Counted from the first letter of the stretch, positions 1 through 8,802 are shown. The stretch is 43,217 nucleotides of DNA from CAZNGF01 sp964572855 (GCA_964572855.1 CAZNGF010000014.1:1-43217); one strand, 5' to 3'. The notes: a model not told the origin generated them from the letters alone. Numbers and translations are program-made.

Positions 1-502
1 CGCCCTCGCCCTCGTCGGCGTGGGTCTCGTCCTCGTCGTCGTGGCTTTCGTCCTCATCCTCGTGGCTTTCGTCCTCGTCGTCGTGGGCTTCGCCCTCGTC
101 CCCGTGCGCGTGCGCGCCGCCGACCTCGCCCTCGCCGAAGCGCCGCGGCGTCAAGCCCGCCGACACCTCGACAACCGGTCCTTCGAGCTCGGCGAGGATG
201 TCGATCAGGGTCTCCTCGAAGTCGAACCCGTTGACAAACACGACGTCGGCCTCGGCCAGCGCGGTCACGTCGCGCGGGACGGGCTCGAAGGTGTGGGGGT
301 CAGCGCTGACCGGCAAGGCGATCGAGAGGTCGACGCGGTCGCCGGCGACCTGGCGCACGACGTCGCCGACGATCGTGGTCGTGGCCGCGACCCGCAGCTT
401 GCCCTCGGGTTGCGCCGAGGTCGGCAGCACTCCCCAGATGACGGCCAGAACCAACCCGAGCGCCAGCGCGCCCCAGCGGGCGCCTTGAACGATTTGTTGC
501 AT
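1..502 (-). CDS. Metal ABC transporter substrate-binding protein (ZnuA/TroA-like), N-terminal part
   Basis: Partial gene; it runs off the left edge, so only about 167 N-terminal residues are seen. The protein starts MQQIVQGARWGAL with a hydrophobic signal segment ending near PTSAQP, followed by the family hallmark VAATTTIVGDVVRQVAGDRV and the metal-ligand motif SADPHTFEP (His of the first lobe). This matches cluster A-I (Zn/Mn) binding proteins that deliver metal to an ABC importer at the cytoplasmic membrane. From about residue 125 it enters a very acidic His/Asp/Glu-rich stretch with repeats of the type DEDESH, the loop that in zinc-binding members is thought to collect Zn. The ATG at 502 was chosen because AGGAGG lies 8 nt upstream (511-516). 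A sigma70 promoter and a Fur-family-like palindrome sit directly upstream, supporting metal-controlled expression. Zinc versus manganese cannot be decided from the fragment; the His-rich loop favours zinc. Confidence 0.9.
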   Translation of the reverse strand, partial: MQQIVQGARWGALALGLVLAVIWGVLPTSAQPEGKLRVAATTTIVGDVVRQVAGDRVDLSIALPVSADPHTFEPVPRDVTALAEADVVFVNGFDFEETLIDILAELEGPVVEVSAGLTPRRFGEGEVGGAHAHGDEGEAHDDEDESHEDEDESHDDEDETHADEGEG

Positions 503-522
503 GATGTGGACCTCCTGGGATT

Positions 523-545
523 TAATTGAGATTTTATCTCAATTA
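523..545 (-). promoter_or_regulatory. Palindromic operator, probably Fur/Zur family
   Basis: A perfect inverted repeat with 10-bp arms TAATTGAGAT and ATCTCAATTA around TTT. Its core has the form TTGAGA-N5-TCTCAA, which resembles the Fur-family box TTGAGAAT-N-ATTCTCAA. It lies just downstream of the expected transcription start (near 551) and before the ribosome site at 511-516, a position where a bound metalloregulator would block transcription. Assignment to Zur rather than Fur or Mur rests only on the gene it controls. Confidence 0.65.
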
Positions 546-557
546 GGATTTCGTCGC

Positions 558-585
558 ATTATAGCCGGCGCGGCCGTCGTGTCAA
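558..585 (-). promoter_or_regulatory. Sigma70 promoter of the metal-binding protein gene
   Basis: On the minus strand a perfect -35 TTGACA (580-585) is separated by 16 nt from a perfect -10 TATAAT (558-563). Transcription would start near 551, about 50 nt before the ATG at 502. It is one of the best promoter matches in the window. Confidence 0.8.
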
Positions 586-686
586 GGGGAGCGAGGGCCT
601 CGGGCATAGGCCAGCCAACGGAGCCTGGATCGACGTTGCACTGTGGGCCTCATTGCGCACCGTCGAATCCGGTGTTGCTAGGCGCG

Positions 687-1112
687 CTAGAAGGGCTTGC
701 GGTAGTAGACGATGTCGCGGCGCTCCTGGTAGCCCAGCGCGCGGAACAGGGCCTGTGAGGCCGGGTTGGGCGCCTCGACCAGCGCGGCCACGATCGAAAG
801 GCCCGCCTCGCGCAGCGCGGCCTCGGCCGCCCCGACCAGGGCGCGGGCGAGGCCGCCCCGACGGCAGGCGGGGTCGACGGCCAGCCGGTTGATCCAACCC
901 TTACGGCCGTCGTGCGTGGCCAGCACGACGCCGACGGTGCGGCCGTCCCGCTCGGCCACGTAGACGAACTGCGCCCCGGAGGCCAACTGCCGCTCGAAGG
1001 CGGCGCGGCCGTCGCGGCCCGCGGGCTCGAAGGGCAGGCCGGCCCGCTCCCAGAGCGAGAGAATCGCGTCGTGGTCGGCGCCCGAGGTCACACGGCGGAC
1101 GGTGAAATCCAT
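687..1112 (-). CDS. GNAT family N-acetyltransferase
   Basis: A 141-residue protein of ordinary length for a single GNAT domain, which transfers an acyl group from acetyl-CoA to an amine. Visible hallmarks are the beta-4 strand and following loop GWINRLAVDPACRRGGLARAL (residues about 72-92), containing the acetyl-CoA pyrophosphate-binding motif (R/Q)-x-x-G-x-G/A in the degenerate form RRGGLA, and the C-terminal motif NPASQALFRALGYQERRDIVYY. The substrate cannot be inferred. The gene is read toward the metal-transport gene, with no strong Shine-Dalgarno before the ATG at 1112, and sits 34 nt downstream of the DUF1295 gene, with which it may be cotranscribed. Confidence 0.85.
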   Translation of the reverse strand: MDFTVRRVTSGADHDAILSLWERAGLPFEPAGRDGRAAFERQLASGAQFVYVAERDGRTVGVVLATHDGRKGWINRLAVDPACRRGGLARALVGAAEAALREAGLSIVAALVEAPNPASQALFRALGYQERRDIVYYRKPF

Positions 1113-1146
1113 GCGAGTGCGATCATGCGGCCGGGAGCGCGCGCGG

Positions 1147-1932
1147 TCAAGGCGCGCGCGGCGGGCGGGGGACGAAGGCGCTGGTTCTGCGCGCGTAGTC
1201 GGCGTAGCCGGGCTTGTGGGCGCGCAGGGAGACTTCGAGCGGCGCGGCGCCCGTCACGCGCAGGAGCAAATAGGTCAGCAGCAACGGGCTCAGGAGGGTC
1301 CAGGCGTGGGCCCAATCGGCCGCCAGCGCGAAGCCGAAGTAGGCCCAGCCGATCAGGCATTCGCCGAAGTAATTGGGGTGGCGCGAGTAGCGCCACAGGC
1401 CGCGGTCGAGCACGCGGCCGCGCTTGGCCGGGTCGGCCTTGAAACGCCGTAACTGTTCGTCGGCGACCGCCTCGAAGGCAACGCCCGCGATCCAGAGCCC
1501 GAGCGCGACCCAGTCGAGCCCGTTCCAGGGCGCCTGCGCCGGGACGAGCAGCACGACCTGGATCGGCAGGGCGATGACCCAGAGCGCGAGCGCCTGCGGC
1601 AGGTAGATGCCGTAGAGGCTGAACCAGCGAAAGCCCGCTCCCCGCGCCTCCCGCACCGCCGCGTAGCGCGCGTCCTCGCCCTCGCGCCGGTTGCGGGCGC
1701 CCAGGTGCAGCGCCAGGCGCCCGCCCCAGAGCGTGACCAGCACGAGCAGCAGCGACGCGCGCGGCGCCCCGCCGCCCCAGCTCCCGGCCAGCCAGGCGGC
1801 GACCACGAAGCCCGCGCCCCAGAAGACGTCGATCACGCTGGCGTCCTCCCGTCGCAGGCTCCAGAGCCAGAGCAGGGCGACCAGCGCGAGCAGGACGAGC
1901 AGCAACAGGCCCGAGGCGAGCAGAGGGGTCAT
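1147..1932 (-). CDS. DUF1295 / steroid 5-alpha-reductase-like membrane protein
   Basis: A 261-residue integral membrane protein with an N-terminal hydrophobic helix (residues about 3-25) and several further membrane segments. The family signature is in the C-terminal half: the motif YSRHPNYFGECLIGWAYFG (residues about 182-200), seen in DUF1295 proteins and related isoprenylcysteine methyltransferase/sterol reductase folds, plus INVFWGAGF-like SVIDVFWGAGF near residue 35. Members are believed to be NAD(P)H- or SAM-dependent membrane enzymes acting on lipid substrates, but no bacterial substrate is established. Full length. No Shine-Dalgarno is obvious before the ATG at 1932. It precedes the GNAT gene on the same strand. 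Confidence 0.85.
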   Translation of the reverse strand: MTPLLASGLLLLVLLALVALLWLWSLRREDASVIDVFWGAGFVVAAWLAGSWGGGAPRASLLLVLVTLWGGRLALHLGARNRREGEDARYAAVREARGAGFRWFSLYGIYLPQALALWVIALPIQVVLLVPAQAPWNGLDWVALGLWIAGVAFEAVADEQLRRFKADPAKRGRVLDRGLWRYSRHPNYFGECLIGWAYFGFALAADWAHAWTLLSPLLLTYLLLRVTGAAPLEVSLRAHKPGYADYARRTSAFVPRPPRAP

Positions 1933-2016
1933 CGCGTATTCATGATAGCGCTTGGAGCGCGTGCGCGCTTGGTTTTGCGATGTGACCGCACGCGGTTTCG
2001 TGTCGCGACGGAGACA

Positions 2017-2052
2017 ATCCCCCTTGCTTCCCCTTTGGGAAAGGGGGAAAAT
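2017..2052. repeat. Pyrimidine/purine palindromic repeat (CCCCTTT-type)
   Basis: A short imperfect palindrome built around TTCCCCTTTGGGAAAGGGGG in the intergenic stretch before ybaK. Related or decayed versions occur at about 28415-28452, 36338-36362 and 41989-42018. It lies between divergent genes and holds no evident coding. Confidence 0.5.
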
Positions 2053-2137
2053 GCCCCGTCCGCATGAAGTCCCCGTTGTGCCATGCTTACATCCTCAAGC
2101 CGATTGAAGCGAGCAAGCTTCGCCCGAAGGAGGCATT

Positions 2138-2614
2138 ATGGCGTTGTCCGAGTCGGTCAAGCACTTCGAACGGGCCTTGGAATCACTGGGCATCCAGGTC
2201 GAGATCACCCAGCTCGACCGCAGCACACACACGGCCCAGGACGCGGCCGAGGCGCTCTCGACCACGGTGGCGCAAATCGTCAAGAGCCTGGTGTTCGTGG
2301 CCGGGGACGAGCCGCTGCTGGTCGAGACCTCGGGCGTCAACCGCGTCGACATGGAGAAGCTGGAAGCGTTGACGGGAACAAGCGTGCGGCGCGCCGACGC
2401 CAAGGAGGTGCGCGCGTTCACGGGGTATGCCATCGGCGGCGTGGCGCCGGTCAGCGACGTGGGGAAGGTCCGCACGCTGGTGGACGAGGACCTGCTGGAC
2501 TACGAGACGCTCTGGGCCGCGGCCGGCGCGCCCAACACGATCTTCCGCACGACGCCGGATCAACTGCTCCAAATCACCGGGGGCGAGCCGGCCGACGTCA
2601 AGCAGGGGGCCTAG
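2138..2614 (+). CDS. YbaK/EbsC family aminoacyl-tRNA deacylase
   Basis: A 158-residue protein of full family length (single YbaK/prolyl-tRNA editing domain). YbaK-type proteins hydrolyse mischarged tRNAs, classically Cys-tRNA(Pro), in the cytoplasm. The conserved invariant lysine region AQIVKSLVFVAGDEPLLV (residues about 46-63), the G-x-x-x-G-G-V-x-P-V motif GYAIGGVAPVSDV (residues about 96-108) and the terminal region GAPNTIFRTTPDQLLQITGG are all present. The ATG at 2138 is preceded by AAGGAGG with a 5-nt spacing. It stands alone, followed by the first copy of a 128-bp repeat. Whether it edits Cys-tRNA(Pro) or another substrate (YeaK, ProXp types) cannot be told here. Confidence 0.9.
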   Translation: MALSESVKHFERALESLGIQVEITQLDRSTHTAQDAAEALSTTVAQIVKSLVFVAGDEPLLVETSGVNRVDMEKLEALTGTSVRRADAKEVRAFTGYAIGGVAPVSDVGKVRTLVDEDLLDYETLWAAAGAPNTIFRTTPDQLLQITGGEPADVKQGA

Positions 2615-2637
2615 TCCAGGACCACGCTGTTTTTACT

Positions 2638-2765
2638 GCGTAGGGGTCCCATTCATGGGACCCGGCCTACACGTCCGGTTCATGACCAGATAGACTTCAC
2701 GGGCGGCCAAAGCGCGTGCCCACGGGCGCGATGAAGCGCGCCCCTACACCCAAGAACCACTGTGG
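2638..2765 (+). repeat. 128-bp dispersed repeat, copy A
   Basis: This segment matches base for base over most of its length the reverse complement of 5970-6097, and both copies are 128 bp long. It contains two palindromic modules: GGGTCCCAT-TC-ATGGGACCC (2644-2663) near its left end and GGGCGCG-N6-CGCGCCC near its right, and it ends with AAGAACCACTGTGGT. It carries no convincing coding. The two copies flank mutY, the beta-barrel gene and coaD in opposite orientation. A shortened relative of the first module is at about 42079-42101. Confidence 0.85.
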
Positions 2766-2933
2766 TCGTCTACTAGCGCAGCAGCGCGTCGAGCGTGAAC
2801 AGCAGCATGCGGCCGGCAGGCCGAAAGACGTGAGCGCGAGGGAAAGCAGCTGGCGGGCAAACGGGATCAAGCGCACCTCCTCGCGTGCATGGTGGTCGTT
2901 GCCGGCCCCGCGCTCAAGCGCTACGGTGTGCGC

Positions 2934-4016
<1,083 letters not shown>

Positions 4017-4160
4017 AGGAGGCGCTTGGCCGCTTGCCGCCCGCCTCGGCCACCGCGCGCGGGTCCAAACTCGGCCGGCTGGGCCCGCGTCGCGCTCGTG
4101 TCCAGACGCGTCTCAGTAAAGGGACCGCCGTGTCGGGGTGGGGACGACAAGGGCCTGAGC

Positions 4161-4189
4161 TTGAGAATCGGCCCCGAAACAAATAACAT
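4161..4189 (+). promoter_or_regulatory. Probable sigma70 promoter of the beta-barrel gene
   Basis: TTGAGA (4161-4166), a 17-nt spacer and TAACAT (4184-4189), about 35 nt before the start codon. A moderate match, placed in the AT-richer part of the spacer between mutY and the next gene. Confidence 0.45.
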
Positions 4190-4223
4190 GAATTGAGGGA
4201 AAGCAACCAAAAAAGGAGTGACC

Positions 4224-5327
4224 ATGCGTTTCACCTCGTTTATTCTTGCGATGTTCGTGTTCGGTAGTTTGCTGACGGCACCCGCCTACGGGCAGGACTT
4301 GGGCGTATGCGACTACGTCGCCCCCAGCAACGCGTTCACGTCGCTGACGCTGGACGGCAATTACCGCCAGTTCAACGACCGTCACGCCGACGACCGCGGC
4401 AACGTCGACAACGGCGACCTCTCGCTGACCGGACTGCGGTGGATGGATGGCCCCGAGTGGGGCTACCGCCTGGAGGGCTCGGTGGACCTGCGGTTTTCCT
4501 CGGCGGCCGTGTCGCTGGACTACACGGTGGACAGCAGCAGCGACTTCCGGCGCTATCTGAACGAGAACGTCTTCCTGTTCGGCGGGCTCGACACGCAGGG
4601 GGCGCCCGCCCAGGCCGGCTTCACGGTCGACGCGCTGGCCGGGGGCGGCTACGGGCGCTTCCGCAACGCCACCCCGCTGGCCAAGGCGTTTGCGATCGTC
4701 GAGCTGCTGAGCGCGCGCGACGTGTTGGCTGAGCGGCCCGCGGACGAGGCGCTCATGGCGCTGGCCCAGCGCATCGACGAGCAGGAGGAGGGCGGCCTCA
4801 CGGCCGCGCTGCTCAAGGAAGTGGAAGCGCAGTTCGGGGTCACGCTCTCGCTGGCGGACACGCTGGCGCTCAACGAGCTGCTGAGCGGGAACATCAGCCG
4901 CTTCTGCGGCTGGGACGCGACGCTCTCGGCCGGCTACCCCGTGCTCAGCCCTGAGGGCGAGAGCGTCCCGACCCTGCGCGCGGCGGCCAACTACGCCACG
5001 GCCATCGATCCCCGCACCCAGCTCGTGGCCAACGCGAGCTTTCGCACGCCGCTCTCGCTCGACCAGGCCTTCTCGCTCAGCGGCCAGGCCCGCTACGAGC
5101 GCACCCTGAGCGCGCGGGCTTCGCTGAGCACGTCTTATCGCTACAGCGGGGAGGGACGGCTGAGCGGCAACCTCAGCCTGACCGAGACGCACACGCTCGA
5201 CGGCTCGCTGCGCCTCCAGGTCTCGTCCGCCCTGAGCGCCCTGTTCAAGGGGTCGGTAAGCCTGGACACGAATTTCGAAGAGCCCGAATGGAGCGTGGAC
5301 GCCAGCTTCCAGTACGACCTGTTCTAG
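4224..5327 (+). CDS. Exported beta-barrel-like outer-membrane protein, unknown function
   Basis: A 367-residue protein that begins MRFTSFILAMFVFGSLL and has a signal peptide cleaved near PAYGQD. Much of the mature chain is alternating polar/hydrophobic strands (for example TSLTLDGNYRQF, YRLEGSVDLRFSSAAVSL, SLSTSYRYSGEGRLSGNLSL, ALFKGSVSLDTNF) and the chain ends YDLF. Such strands with a terminal aromatic Phe are the usual sign of a BAM-inserted outer-membrane barrel, similar in look to DUF481-type proteins. A helical insert lies in the middle (about residues 155-225, RIDEQEEGGLTAALLKEVEA). The ATG at 4224 is chosen over the GTG at 4218 because AAGGAG ends just 6 nt before it. It is a stand-alone gene with its own likely promoter and a palindromic terminator-like element behind it. 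The specific family is not recognised. Confidence 0.75.
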   Translation: MRFTSFILAMFVFGSLLTAPAYGQDLGVCDYVAPSNAFTSLTLDGNYRQFNDRHADDRGNVDNGDLSLTGLRWMDGPEWGYRLEGSVDLRFSSAAVSLDYTVDSSSDFRRYLNENVFLFGGLDTQGAPAQAGFTVDALAGGGYGRFRNATPLAKAFAIVELLSARDVLAERPADEALMALAQRIDEQEEGGLTAALLKEVEAQFGVTLSLADTLALNELLSGNISRFCGWDATLSAGYPVLSPEGESVPTLRAAANYATAIDPRTQLVANASFRTPLSLDQAFSLSGQARYERTLSARASLSTSYRYSGEGRLSGNLSLTETHTLDGSLRLQVSSALSALFKGSVSLDTNFEEPEWSVDASFQYDLF

Positions 5328-5344
5328 ATCCAGAGCATGCCATT

Positions 5345-5378
5345 GCAGTAGGGGCGCTTCGCGAAGCGCCCCTACTGC
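5345..5378. terminator. Perfect 34-bp palindrome between convergent genes
   Basis: The arms GCAGTAGGGGCGCTTCG and its complement form a perfect 17-bp stem without a loop spacer, lying between the stops of the barrel gene (5327) and coaD (5393). It belongs to the GTAGGGGCGC palindrome family also found at 23619-23650 and 40436-40463. It could act as a bidirectional terminator, although neither side has a U-run. Confidence 0.6.
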
Positions 5379-5392
5379 TTGGTTCAAGCAGC

Positions 5393-5899
5393 CTAAGAAC
5401 TAGTACTGGTCCCGCCGGCCGACAGCTTGCGGCTCAGCGCGCGGTCGACCACCTCGGGCACGAGGTGGGCGACCGTGCCGCCGTAGCTCTTGACCTCCTT
5501 GATGATCGAGGAGCTCAGGAAGATGTAACGCCCGCTGGTCATGAGGAAGACGCTCTCGATGTCCGGGTCGATGTCGCGGTTCATCAGGGCGAGCTGGAAC
5601 TCGTAGTCGAAGTCGGAGTTGACCCGCAACCCGCGCACGATGGCCTCGACCCGCTGGGCGCGGGCGAACTCGATCAGCAGCCCGTCGTAGGTCACGACCT
5701 CGATCTCCCCCATGTCCGCTTCGGCCAGCGCCCGCTGCGCCAGCGCCCGGCGCTCCTCCAACGTGAACAGGGTCTCCTTGTTGGGGTTGTGCACCACGGA
5801 CACGACCAGCTCGTCGAACAGGCGCCGCGCGCGGCGGATGATCTCCAGGTGGCCGTTGGTGATGGGGTCGAAGCTGCCGGGATAGAGCGCTTTGGGCAC
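5393..5899 (-). CDS. coaD: Phosphopantetheine adenylyltransferase CoaD
   Basis: Catalyses the fourth step of coenzyme A synthesis, transferring AMP to 4'-phosphopantetheine. All nucleotidyltransferase landmarks are present: ALYPGSFDPITNGHLEII (residues 4-21, with the T/HxGH motif TNGH), IVRGLRVNSDFDYEFQLALM (about 86-105) and the adenylate-binding ISSTxIK-equivalent FLSSSIIKEV (about 127-136). At 168 residues it has the usual length. The start is GTG at 5899 with AAGGAGG 7 nt before it. The C-terminal tail SAGGTSTSS is extra. It converges with the barrel gene and is separated from mnmG by the second copy of the 128-bp repeat. Confidence 0.97.
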   Translation of the reverse strand: MPKALYPGSFDPITNGHLEIIRRARRLFDELVVSVVHNPNKETLFTLEERRALAQRALAEADMGEIEVVTYDGLLIEFARAQRVEAIVRGLRVNSDFDYEFQLALMNRDIDPDIESVFLMTSGRYIFLSSSIIKEVKSYGGTVAHLVPEVVDRALSRKLSAGGTSTSS

Positions 5900-5969
5900 G
5901 GGTTCGCCTCCTTCGCCGGATGCCGCAGGGTACTCCGGCGCACTGGTCCTGGCAACCGTCTAGGACTCA

Positions 5970-6097
5970 ACCACAGTGGTTCTTGGGCGTAGAGGCGCGC
6001 TTCATCGCGCCCGCAACCACGCGTTTGGCCGCTCACAACGTCCTCCTGGTCAAGAACCAGGCGTGTATGCCGGGTCCCATGAATGGGACCCCTACGC
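5970..6097 (-). repeat. 128-bp dispersed repeat, copy B (inverted)
   Basis: Inverted partner of 2638-2765. It has the same internal palindromes, here read as GGGTCCCAT-GA-ATGGGACCC (6072-6091), and the same end ACCACAGTGGTTCTT at its left border. It fills the spacer between coaD and mnmG. The differences between copies are scattered single bases, so the pair is not a very recent duplication. Confidence 0.85.
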
Positions 6098-6120
6098 CGA
6101 AGAAACATCGTGGCGGTGCA

Positions 6121-7989
6121 CTAGACGGTTTTTGGCTTACGGTTCGCCTTCAGGTAGATCATGAGCGCGGCCAGGTCGGCCTGGGTCACGCCCGGGATGC
6201 GGGCGGCCTGGCCCAAGGACGCCGGGCGCACGGCCTTGAGCTTCTCGCGCCCCTCGCTCGAGATCGAGCTGAAGTCGTCGTAGGGCAGGTCCCGGGGTAG
6301 GCGCTTGTCCTCCAGGCGCCTGAGCCGTTCGACCTGCTCGCGCTGGCGCCGGATGTAGCCCTCGTACTTGGCCGCGATCTCGACCTCCTCGATGGCGTCG
6401 GCGGGGACGCCGTTGCGGCCGGGGTCGAGCGCGGCCAGGGAGACGTAGTCGAACTCCGGCCGCTTGAGCGCCTGGTAGAGCGTGTGGCCGCCGTGGAGCC
6501 CCATCGATTCGAAGCGCGCGCGGTTGCCGTTGAAGGTGACCTTGGTGTTCTGGAGTCGATTCAGTTCGGATTCGATGGCCGCCTTGCGCGCCCGGAAGCG
6601 CTCGTAGCGCGCGTCGTCGACCAGGCCGAGCTCCCGGCCCAGTTCGGTCAGGCGCAAATCGGCGTTGCTCTGGCGCAGCAGCAGGCGGTGCTCGGCACGC
6701 GAGGGCAGCATGCGGTAGGGCTCCTCGGTGCCCTTGGTGACCAGATCGTCGATCAGCACGCCGATGAAGGCCTGGGACCGCCCCAGCACGAGCGGGTCGC
6801 GGCCGTGCAGGGCCAGGGCGGCGTTGATCCCGGCCATCACGCCTTGCGCGGCGGCCTCCTCGTAGCCCGTCGTCCCGTTGATCTGGCCGGCCAGATAGAG
6901 CCCTCCCAACACCTTGGTCTCCAGTGAGGCGTTGAGCTGGGTGGGGTAGGCGAAGTCGTACTCGACGTCGTAGCCGTAGCGCTCGATCTTGGCACGTTCG
7001 AGGCCGGGGATCGTGCGCACGGCGGCCTCCTGGATCTCGGGCGGCGAGGAGGTGGCCAGGCCCCCCAAATACATCTCGTCGCTGTCGACGCCCTCGGGCT
7101 CGAGGAAGATCTGGTGCGAGCTGCGCTCGGGGAAGCGCAGGATTTTGGTCTCGATCGAGGGGCAGTAGCGCGGCCCCAGCCCGCCCAGCGTCCCGTTCTT
7201 GCCGGGGTTGAGGTCGAAGGCCTCGCGCAGGATGCGGTGTGTTTCGGCGTGGGTGCGGGTCAGGTAGACGGGGTCGTCCCCCGGCAGGACGCGCGGCTCG
7301 CTCACAAACGAGAACGCCAGCGGCGCCTCGGCGGTGGGCTGGACCTCGAGCCCCTCGGGGTCGAGGCTGCGGCGGTTGATTCGGGGTGTGGTGCCCGTGT
7401 TGAGCCGGCCCAGCTTGAGCCCCGCCTGGCGCAGCGAGTCGGACAGCCCCACGGCCGGTGGTTCGCCGGCGCGGCCGGCCTCGAACGAGTCTGGGCCGAT
7501 GTGGCACTTCCCGCGCAGGAACGTGCCCGTGGTCACGATCACCGCAGCCGCCCGGAAGTGGACCCCGCTCCGGGTCGCGGCGCCCGTAATGCGTCCGTCT
7601 TCCCAGGTGAGCCGCTCGATGAGCCCTGCGACCAGGCTCAGGTTGGGCTCCGCCTCCAGGACCTTTTTCATCTCGCGCTTGTAGCGGTCGCGGTCGATGA
7701 CGGCGCGCAGCGCGTGCATGGCGGCGCCCTTGCCGGTGTTGAGCGTGCGCACGTTGAGCATGGCCGCGTCGGTCGTGCGGGCGATCTGGCCGCCGAGCGC
7801 GTCGACCTCGCGCACGAGCTGGGCCTTGCCGGGGCCGCCCATCGCCGGGTTGCAGGGCGCCTGGGCCACCTCGTTCAGGTTGCCGGTCACCAGCGTGACG
7901 GCCGCTCCCAGGCGCGCGGCGGCCAGCGCGGCCTCGCAGCCCGCGTGCCCCGCGCCGATGACCAGGATGTCGGTGTGCCGCTCGAGCAT
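6121..7989 (-). CDS. mnmG: tRNA uridine-5-carboxymethylaminomethyl modification enzyme MnmG (GidA)
   Basis: FAD-dependent partner of MnmE that installs the cmnm5 group on wobble uridine 34 of certain tRNAs. The N-terminus carries the Rossmann FAD site DILVIGAGHAGCEAALAAAR (residues 7-26), then the GidA signatures PCNPAMGGPGKAQLVREVDALGG (about 46-68) and the second motif GQINGTTGYEEAAAQGVMAG with GINAALA. The length of 622 residues is normal and the C-terminal helical MnmE-binding domain ends RIPGVTQADLAALMIYLK, as in the family. The ATG at 7989 lies after GGAAAG. Its partner mnmE and the methyltransferase rsmG, often neighbours, are not in the window. Confidence 0.98.
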   Translation of the reverse strand: MLERHTDILVIGAGHAGCEAALAAARLGAAVTLVTGNLNEVAQAPCNPAMGGPGKAQLVREVDALGGQIARTTDAAMLNVRTLNTGKGAAMHALRAVIDRDRYKREMKKVLEAEPNLSLVAGLIERLTWEDGRITGAATRSGVHFRAAAVIVTTGTFLRGKCHIGPDSFEAGRAGEPPAVGLSDSLRQAGLKLGRLNTGTTPRINRRSLDPEGLEVQPTAEAPLAFSFVSEPRVLPGDDPVYLTRTHAETHRILREAFDLNPGKNGTLGGLGPRYCPSIETKILRFPERSSHQIFLEPEGVDSDEMYLGGLATSSPPEIQEAAVRTIPGLERAKIERYGYDVEYDFAYPTQLNASLETKVLGGLYLAGQINGTTGYEEAAAQGVMAGINAALALHGRDPLVLGRSQAFIGVLIDDLVTKGTEEPYRMLPSRAEHRLLLRQSNADLRLTELGRELGLVDDARYERFRARKAAIESELNRLQNTKVTFNGNRARFESMGLHGGHTLYQALKRPEFDYVSLAALDPGRNGVPADAIEEVEIAAKYEGYIRRQREQVERLRRLEDKRLPRDLPYDDFSSISSEGREKLKAVRPASLGQAARIPGVTQADLAALMIYLKANRKPKTV

Positions 7990-8112
7990 GCCTCTTTCCT
8001 TCCTGCGCCGCTTGGCTTCATCGCCGCGCTGAGCACAGCTTATTGAACACAGCTACCCGCCTCAACCCCCTTGAAAAGTGCTCTTAGCGGGGAAGGGAAA
8101 CAAGGGCGCGCG

Positions 8113-8157
8113 TTGCTTGGGAGGAACAACTAGCTTAGAATATAGTGCCAAATTCTA
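8113..8157 (+). promoter_or_regulatory. Toxin-antitoxin promoter with overlapping inverted repeat
   Basis: TTGCTT (8113-8118), a 17-nt spacer and TAGAAT (8136-8141) form a good promoter 34 nt before the antitoxin start. The -10 hexamer TAGAAT is also the left arm of an inverted repeat whose right arm ATTCTA lies at 8152-8157. Phd-type antitoxins usually repress their own operon, and this repeat is a natural candidate for that site. Confidence 0.55.
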
Positions 8158-8174
8158 CCCGAACGGGGTGAGTC

Positions 8175-8435
8175 ATGCCCGCCAAGATCGAGCGCAACCA
8201 GTTGGTTAAGATTTCCGAGTTACACACCGACACGTCCAAATGGGTCGAAGCCGCTCAAAGCGGCCCGCTGTACATTCTCCGCCACGGGCAGCCAAAGGCC
8301 GTATTAATCGGAATCGACGCGTTTGAAGAGCTCATCGACCGGGTGCAACTGAAGGCCGACCTGGGGCAACGTGAGGAAGACAGCAAAGACAAGATCACAC
8401 TCGCGGAACTGCAAGCACGCCCACAAAACCCATGA
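8175..8435 (+). CDS. Phd/YefM-type antitoxin
   Basis: An 86-residue protein with the Phd/YefM fold elements: LVKISELHTDTSKWVEAAQSG (N-terminal DNA-binding/dimerisation part) and the characteristic strand-turn PLYILRHGQPKAVLIGIDAFEELID (residues about 31-55). The C-terminal tail after residue 60 is charged and probably disordered, as in antitoxins that fold on the toxin. It is followed after 6 nt by the RelE-like toxin gene, forming a standard type II operon with antitoxin first. Base composition is visibly lower in GC than that of neighbouring genes, suggesting horizontal acquisition. Confidence 0.85.
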   Translation: MPAKIERNQLVKISELHTDTSKWVEAAQSGPLYILRHGQPKAVLIGIDAFEELIDRVQLKADLGQREEDSKDKITLAELQARPQNP

Positions 8436-8441
8436 ACGTGC

Positions 8442-8747
8442 ATGTACACGGTGACGTTGCGGGATGTGGCCGTTGAGGATTTTGACAAACTCGACGGCAG
8501 CGTCCAGAAGCAGGCGCTCAAACAGTTTGAGAAACTGGCTCACAGCCCCGAAGTTGGGGCTGAGTTGGGACACAGGATGGGTGTGGATTTGACGGGATAT
8601 CGTACGCTGCACTTTCACAAAAACCAATACCGCATCGTCTATCGCATTTTGGGCGAGCAAGGCGAAGTGGAAATCTGGGGTATCGGGGTACGGGAATCCG
8701 GCAGGGTTTACCGCATGACATCCAGGCGTGTTGAAAAGGAAGGGTAG
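8442..8747 (+). CDS. RelE/ParE superfamily toxin
   Basis: A 101-residue protein of RelE/ParE size. Visible family features are the N-terminal strand MYTVTLRDVAVEDFDKL, the helix SVQKQALKQFEKLA, and the core strands GYRTLHFHKNQYRIVYRI followed by EVEIWGIGVRESGRVYRM. The conserved YRIVYRI with basic residues near the C-terminus is typical of ribosome-dependent mRNA interferases of the RelE group, but ParE-like gyrase poisons share the fold, so the target is not certain. It is transcribed with the antitoxin 6 nt upstream. Its GC content is lower than the surrounding core genes. Confidence 0.85.
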   Translation: MYTVTLRDVAVEDFDKLDGSVQKQALKQFEKLAHSPEVGAELGHRMGVDLTGYRTLHFHKNQYRIVYRILGEQGEVEIWGIGVRESGRVYRMTSRRVEKEG

Positions 8748-8802
8748 ATCGCGGTCGTTTCCAATGCATCCCCCAAGTAAAATGCCGCCGAGGTGACTTC
8801 AA

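Noticed and set aside
4113..5387. 424-codon minus-strand open frame opposite the barrel gene
   Set aside because: Composition is typical of a shadow frame; the plus strand has a signal peptide, ribosome site, promoter and beta-strand pattern.
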